From UBA3210 sp002363635 (lineage in GTDB: Bacteria > Bacillota_I > Bacilli_A > RFN20 > CAG-449): a stretch of 8,520 nt of DNA. Where the stretch lies: the NCBI GenBank assembly GCA_946641515.1, contig CAMPBT010000023.1, positions 1 to 8,520 of the forward strand, given 5' to 3'. Position 1 is the first letter of the stretch, and each line of letters starts with the position of its first letter. Made by a program: the position numbers and the translations under genes. Below, piece after piece: positions 6,045 to 8,520 of this stretch. The notes below the pieces were generated by a model. It saw nothing but the letters and a program-made list of their open reading frames with translations, was not told the DNA's origin and made no database searches.

Positions 6045-7442
6045 TTATTTCAAATAATCAATCATAAATAATGGTAAATACAAAATATCATCAACTATTT
6101 TTATATCCCCATCATATAATACAATTCCATTATTAACTGTGTTTTTAAATGTATCTTTAAACCTTTTAAGTGATTTTAATGTGATATCATCACCAGATTT
6201 AACCTCTAAAGGAGTTATTTTTCTATTTTGAATTGTTAAAAAATCAATTTCAATTATAGTTCTATGAGTATTTTCATCTCTTTTTTCATAATAAAATAAT
6301 TTTTTTCCATTATTCTTCAATGCTTGAGAGATATAGTTTTCAGCAATCATCCCTTCATTTAAATGTAATTTATCTAAAATCAATGACTTATAGAAAAATT
6401 CATCTTGATTAGTATCCATAAAAGATAATGTATATAATAAACCTGTATCTATTAAGTATGCCTTAAAATCAAATCCATTCATTGTTATTGTTGGTAAGAC
6501 GGATGGATCAGTTGAATTATAGCAAGGATTAACAATATATGCTTTTACTAGCCAATTAAAAGCACCGTTATATTCTCTTTCTCTAGCTTGGCTATTTATA
6601 TGCGTATATTTAAATCTTTTATCATGATTTGATAATTCACTTGGAATCATATCAAATATTGAGGCGACATAAATTGGATTTTCATTTTTTTGTTTAGCAA
6701 AATCATCTCTATATAATTCTATTATTTCTCTTTTGATTTCTTCTGCTTCTATTAGACTCTTAGTTTTTATGTAAGTCGATAAAGGTGCAGGCATGCCTCC
6801 GACAAATAAGTATTCTCTAAATTTTAAATAAATTTTTCGATACGCTGCACCAAGTGGTTTTTTCTTTAAAAAACAAGTATTCATTAATCCTAAGGATAAA
6901 TCATCACCACATGCTTTTAAATATTCAAAAAAAGAAATAGGATTTACATCTATTTTTGTTTCTTCACTAGGAAGTAAGTAATCTTCATCATCATTTGATT
7001 TTACAATTGAAGCAAGTGAACCAGTCTCAATTATGTCATATCTTCCATCAAGTAACAAAGTTTTTATTGCCTGTCTTGCTGGCTTAAAAAGTTGAATCTC
7101 GTCAAGAATAATCAAAGACTCCCCTTCAAATAATTTTTTTGAAAAAACTGTTTCTAGTACAGAATAAAAATAATCTAAATCATTTAATTCATTTACAAAA
7201 AGATTTTTTAAATCATCATTCGCTCTATCAAAGGATATTTTGATAAATGATTTATATTCTTTATGAGCTAATTCAAGAGCTAATACAGACTTGCCAACAC
7301 GTCTAGCTCCTCTTATAAACAAAGCATTATGATTTCGTGCTTTTCTATTTTTCCAATCAAGCAACTTAGAATAGCAATCTCTTTCAATATAGCATCCTTT
7401 TTCAATAGCTAGTTCATATTCATCCTTAATAATATTAGACAT
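6045..7442 (-). CDS. AAA-family ATPase with DUF4143-type C-terminal domain
   Basis: A predicted cytosolic ATPase of the COG1373 type (AAA_14 plus DUF4143), a widespread family of unknown function common in gut and host-associated bacteria. In the 465-aa product the Walker A motif is GARRVGKS (45-52) and the Walker B motif is LIILDEIQ (110-117). A sensor-like ETGSLAS lies at 139-145. The middle region carries FVGGMPAP (213-220). The C-terminal part has GMIAENYISQAL (364-375) and then EIDF (398-401) with PLEVKSG (411-417). The E-x-D...E-V-K pattern fits the PD-(D/E)XK-like fold often noted in this family. Length is normal and the frame is intact. The start is ATG 7442, with GGTGGTGAT just upstream. 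It is a lone gene behind an array of three repeats and beside transposase remnants, which suggests an accessory gene. Family assignment is strong; its biological role is unknown. Confidence 0.9.
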   Translation of the reverse strand: MSNIIKDEYELAIEKGCYIERDCYSKLLDWKNRKARNHNALFIRGARRVGKSVLALELAHKEYKSFIKISFDRANDDLKNLFVNELNDLDYFYSVLETVFSKKLFEGESLIILDEIQLFKPARQAIKTLLLDGRYDIIETGSLASIVKSNDDEDYLLPSEETKIDVNPISFFEYLKACGDDLSLGLMNTCFLKKKPLGAAYRKIYLKFREYLFVGGMPAPLSTYIKTKSLIEAEEIKREIIELYRDDFAKQKNENPIYVASIFDMIPSELSNHDKRFKYTHINSQAREREYNGAFNWLVKAYIVNPCYNSTDPSVLPTITMNGFDFKAYLIDTGLLYTLSFMDTNQDEFFYKSLILDKLHLNEGMIAENYISQALKNNGKKLFYYEKRDENTHRTIIEIDFLTIQNRKITPLEVKSGDDITLKSLKRFKDTFKNTVNNGIVLYDGDIKIVDDILYLPLFMIDYLK

Positions 7443-7445
7443 AAT

Positions 7446-7492
7446 ATCACCACCGCAACAATATTATATTACTTTTTACCACGAAAATGCAA
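7446..7492 (-). promoter_or_regulatory. ATPase promoter overlapping a repeat copy
   Basis: Minus-strand TATAAT (7463-7468) is a perfect -10. Eighteen bases upstream TTGCAT (7487-7492) is a three-of-six -35 match that lies inside the repeat copy at 7475-7493. The ribosome site GGTGGTGAT (7446-7454) follows, leaving a very short leader. Anything bound to the repeat would cover the -35 and spacer. Confidence 0.5.
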
Positions 7493-7557
7493 TTGATACA
7501 TTAAGCTTTACCACGAAAATGCAATGTTTAATTTGCGTTTTACCACGAAAATGCAAT
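7475..7557. repeat. Three 19-bp direct repeats on a 32-bp period upstream of the ATPase
   Basis: Identical copies of tttaccacgaaaatgcaat start at 7475, 7507 and 7539, exactly 32 bp apart (about three helical turns). The two copies farthest from the gene share further bases (gtttaat) after the core. The array starts 33 bases upstream of the ATPase start codon and ends where the transposase remnant begins. It is not CRISPR: the spacers are 13 bp. Possible roles are an operator array for the ATPase locus or leftover terminal repeats of an IS21-like element. Confidence 0.9.
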
Positions 7558-7559
7558 GT

Positions 7560-7761
7560 TTAATATAATGATATCCGAGTATATTTAGTTCTTTGACCAT
7601 GATTATCGGATGCTTTATCTCCATATCTCTTGTACAGTGCACAAAAATATTTAAAATTTGCTAAATAATAGTTGTACTTGGCTTGAATCTCATTTAGAGG
7701 TATTCCATCAATCAACATACATTTTTGCTAATTTTAGTTTATCTTCAAGTGTTAACTTCAT
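7560..7761 (-). pseudogene. Truncated, frameshifted IS3-type transposase OrfA remnant
   Basis: A minus-strand ATG at 7761 opens MKLTLEDKLKLAKMYVD and then hits TGA. In another frame the reading continues DGIPLNEIQAKYNYY through an aromatic-rich helix (FKYFCALYKRYGDKA) to HGQRTKYTR, after which the family resemblance stops and TAA follows at 7560-7562. This is the layout of the N-terminal helix-turn-helix of IS3-family OrfA proteins, where TKYTR is normally followed by a longer DNA-binding domain. The frame break is explained by a 4-bp tandem duplication, atca twice at 7707-7714 on the plus strand. The remnant is cut off beside the ATPase repeat array. Family call is by motif recall only. Confidence 0.6.
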
Positions 7762-7780
7762 AATAAAAGCCCCATCTATT

Positions 7781-7799
7781 GTAATATTTTTTAGTCCAA
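7781..7799 (-). mobile_element. Possible terminal inverted repeat of the IS3-type remnant
   Basis: About 20 to 40 bases upstream of the remnant's ATG, minus-strand TTGGACTAAAAAATATTAC begins with the TGG-type end common in IS3 elements. The matching opposite end is absent, as expected if the rest of the element was lost. Weak call. Confidence 0.35.
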
Positions 7800-7887
7800 T
7801 AAATGGAGGGAAATTTCATGCTAAATGTGTATGGTAAGTATTGTTAATACAATGCACCCTCTAAGCCTATATTTTTAGGTATATAAA

Positions 7888-7927
7888 CTAAGTGACACGT
7901 GACTAGTGTGACAGATGTGACACTTAG
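7888..7927. repeat. Imperfect 11-bp inverted repeat containing four GTGAC motifs
   Basis: Arms 7888-7898 (ctaagtgacac) and 7917-7927 (gtgacacttag) are inverted repeats with one mismatch. GTGAC occurs at 7892, 7899, 7908 and 7917. There is no adjacent gene. It lies in the gene-poor stretch 7800-8425. Confidence 0.55.
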
Positions 7928-8009
7928 AAATGGTATACATTTTTATACAGAAAAATGTTTTAAAACAGGTTTGATACGATGCCTCGAAATTAATTTAGCT
8001 TGATGCTTT

Positions 8010-8052
8010 ATGGGGTGCTTTTGTTATCAAATAATAGTTATTTGCACCCTAT
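8010..8052. repeat. 9-bp inverted repeat in degraded region
   Basis: The arms atggggtgc (8010-8018) and gcaccctat (8044-8052) pair over 9 bp with one G-U in plus-strand RNA, around a 25-nt loop. The related strings gcaccctct (7854-7862) and ccaccct (8152-8158) recur nearby, consistent with leftover ends of insertion elements. Confidence 0.4.
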
Positions 8053-8104
8053 CAAAAATTTTTCCAACAATATTTTTTCATAAATTCAAATATTGACTAT
8101 CCAT
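8027..8104 (-). pseudogene. Possible degraded transposase N-terminus
   Basis: A minus-strand AAAGGAGA lies 7 bases before an ATG at 8104, which reads MDSQYLNL then TGA. In the same frame KNIVGKIFDRVQITII follows before the next stop. An initiation signal in front of a broken reading frame, beside other insertion-sequence debris, suggests a decayed transposase gene. I cannot name the family. It could equally be chance, since the region is AT-rich. Confidence 0.25.
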
Positions 8105-8107
8105 AGC

Positions 8108-8132
8108 AGCATCTCCTTTGTGGTGCTTTTTT
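8108..8132 (+). terminator. Plus-strand terminator-like hairpin
   Basis: The stem agcatc (8108-8113) with ggtgct (8122-8127) has 6 bp including a U-G wobble, valid only in plus-strand RNA, followed by TTTTTTG. No plus-strand gene precedes it in this stretch, so it may be a remnant or part of an insertion element guarding against read-in transcription. Confidence 0.4.
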
Positions 8133-8194
8133 GCGTTAATTATGTCAAATTCCACCCTAAAAGCCAATATAACTGACCTATATTTTTTTCTTGG

Positions 8195-8247
8195 CCTTAA
8201 TTGAAAATTTATTACCATATTCTGAAAATATATTAAAAAAATTAAGG
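8195..8247. repeat. 8-bp inverted repeat with 37-nt spacing
   Basis: The arms ccttaatt (8195-8202) and aattaagg (8240-8247) are perfectly complementary. A short direct repeat tggcgga follows at 8265 and 8275. No function is apparent. Confidence 0.35.
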
Positions 8248-8287
8248 TAGAGTTGAAATCCCTCTGGCGGAAATTGGCGGATTAAAT

Positions 8288-8345
8288 AAAAAAGATAATC
8301 AATTTAATTATAGTAATGTCATCTATAATATTTGATTATCTTTTT
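8288..8345. repeat. Large two-part palindromic hairpin
   Basis: Outer arms 8289-8302 and 8332-8345 pair perfectly over 14 bp; inner arms attatag (8307-8313) and ctataat (8323-8329) add 7 bp around a 9-nt loop. The outer stem carries A-runs on one side and T-runs on the other, so it could end transcription in either direction. It may also be a small non-autonomous element. It lies downstream of the tRNA terminator. Confidence 0.6.
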
Positions 8346-8355
8346 CTTTTTATAT

Positions 8356-8380
8356 TATACGTGTTAAATTTTGACGTATA
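8356..8380. repeat. 7-bp inverted repeat near the tRNA terminator
   Basis: The arms tatacgt (8356-8362) and acgtata (8374-8380) are perfectly complementary with an 11-nt spacer. It is a possible protein-binding site; no gene start adjoins it. Confidence 0.35.
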
Positions 8381-8425
8381 CGGTAATTATAATAATGACA
8401 ATAATATAAGTAAAATATCAGAATT

Positions 8426-8455
8426 AAAAAAAACTAGTTCAAATTTTGAACTAGT
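8426..8455 (-). terminator. Rho-independent terminator of tRNA-Leu
   Basis: A 23-base near-palindrome (8433-8455) with 11-bp arms around one central base is followed on the minus strand by an eight-residue U-run (8426-8433). It lies 12 bases beyond the tRNA 3' end. Confidence 0.85.
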
Positions 8456-8467
8456 GTTATTGCTAAA

Positions 8468-8520
8468 TGGTGCGGCCGATGAGAATCGAACTCACACAGG
8501 TTACCCTATACGCCCCTCAA
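8468..8520 (-). tRNA. tRNA-Leu(GAG), 3' part, cut by window end
   Basis: The minus strand reads from inside the anticodon loop to an encoded CCA (8468-8470). Acceptor 3' strand CGGCCGC has discriminator A73. The T-arm is GTGAG-TTCGATT-CTCAT. A long variable arm (AGG-GTAA-CCT) marks it as class II. The anticodon loop TTGAGGG with 3' stem GCGTA gives anticodon GAG, and A73 plus G37 support leucine over serine. The D-arm and 5' acceptor lie outside the window. Confidence 0.9.

Noticed and set aside
7475..7557. CRISPR array
   Set aside because: Spacers are only 13 bp and partly alike, and no cas genes are near.
8247..8282. tRNA T-arm-like fragment (gttgaaatccctctggcgg) as an attachment-site relic
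   Set aside because: The would-be T-stem does not pair properly and the sequence does not match the tRNA-Leu 3' end present in the window.
8356..8390. dif/Xer recombination site
   Set aside because: The inverted arms and 11-bp spacer do not match the XerC/XerD half-site pattern.
8468..8520. tRNA-Ser(UGA) reading of the partial tRNA
   Set aside because: It would need discriminator G and A37; the sequence has A73 and G at position 37, fitting Leu(GAG).

Overview
The window is AT-rich chromosomal DNA from what is probably a low-GC Bacillota (Bacilli or a Mollicutes-related gut lineage such as Erysipelotrichia or RF39). The clues are strong AGGAGG-type ribosome binding sites, sigma-A-like TATAAT boxes with TGn extensions, short Rho-independent terminators, tryptophan coded by TGG, and anaerobe-type genes. 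The lineage is an inference from style, not a database match.

Layout. Bases 1-360 hold no convincing gene. They carry a tidy array of three 19-bp direct repeats on a 23-bp period (81-145) and an isolated inverted repeat (203-231). From 361 to 4613 the minus strand is read in three units, each with its own terminator: (i) a divergent DXS-family TPP enzyme; (ii) a rubrerythrin with zinc-ribbon/rubredoxin-like sites at both ends, whose extended -10 promoter is overlapped by a perfect 8-bp inverted repeat; (iii) a two-gene unit of a GT2 glycosyltransferase followed by a small multi-pass membrane protein. A divergent control region (4583-4757) separates unit (iii) from a plus-strand PfkB sugar kinase of the 2-keto-3-deoxygluconate kinase type.

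From 5787 the window becomes accessory in character. A minus-strand AAA ATPase with a DUF4143-type C-terminus (6045-7442) is followed by three hairpins, two with U-rich tails. Directly upstream of its start are three 19-bp repeats on an exact 32-bp period, the nearest overlapping its promoter. The segment beyond (7560-8280) holds a frameshifted, truncated IS3-type transposase remnant, a possible second degraded transposase start, and several unexplained inverted repeats. The window ends inside a minus-strand tRNA-Leu(GAG) with encoded CCA and a clear terminator.

How it fits together. The core genes (TPP enzyme, peroxide-detoxifying rubrerythrin, cell-surface glycosylation, sugar-acid catabolism) do not form one pathway and look like neighbouring housekeeping units. 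The most unusual part is the repeat-fronted ATPase embedded in insertion-sequence debris, together with the structurally analogous repeat array at the left edge. They may be operator arrays of one family of ATPase loci or terminal repeat arrays of IS21-like elements; the sequence alone does not decide.
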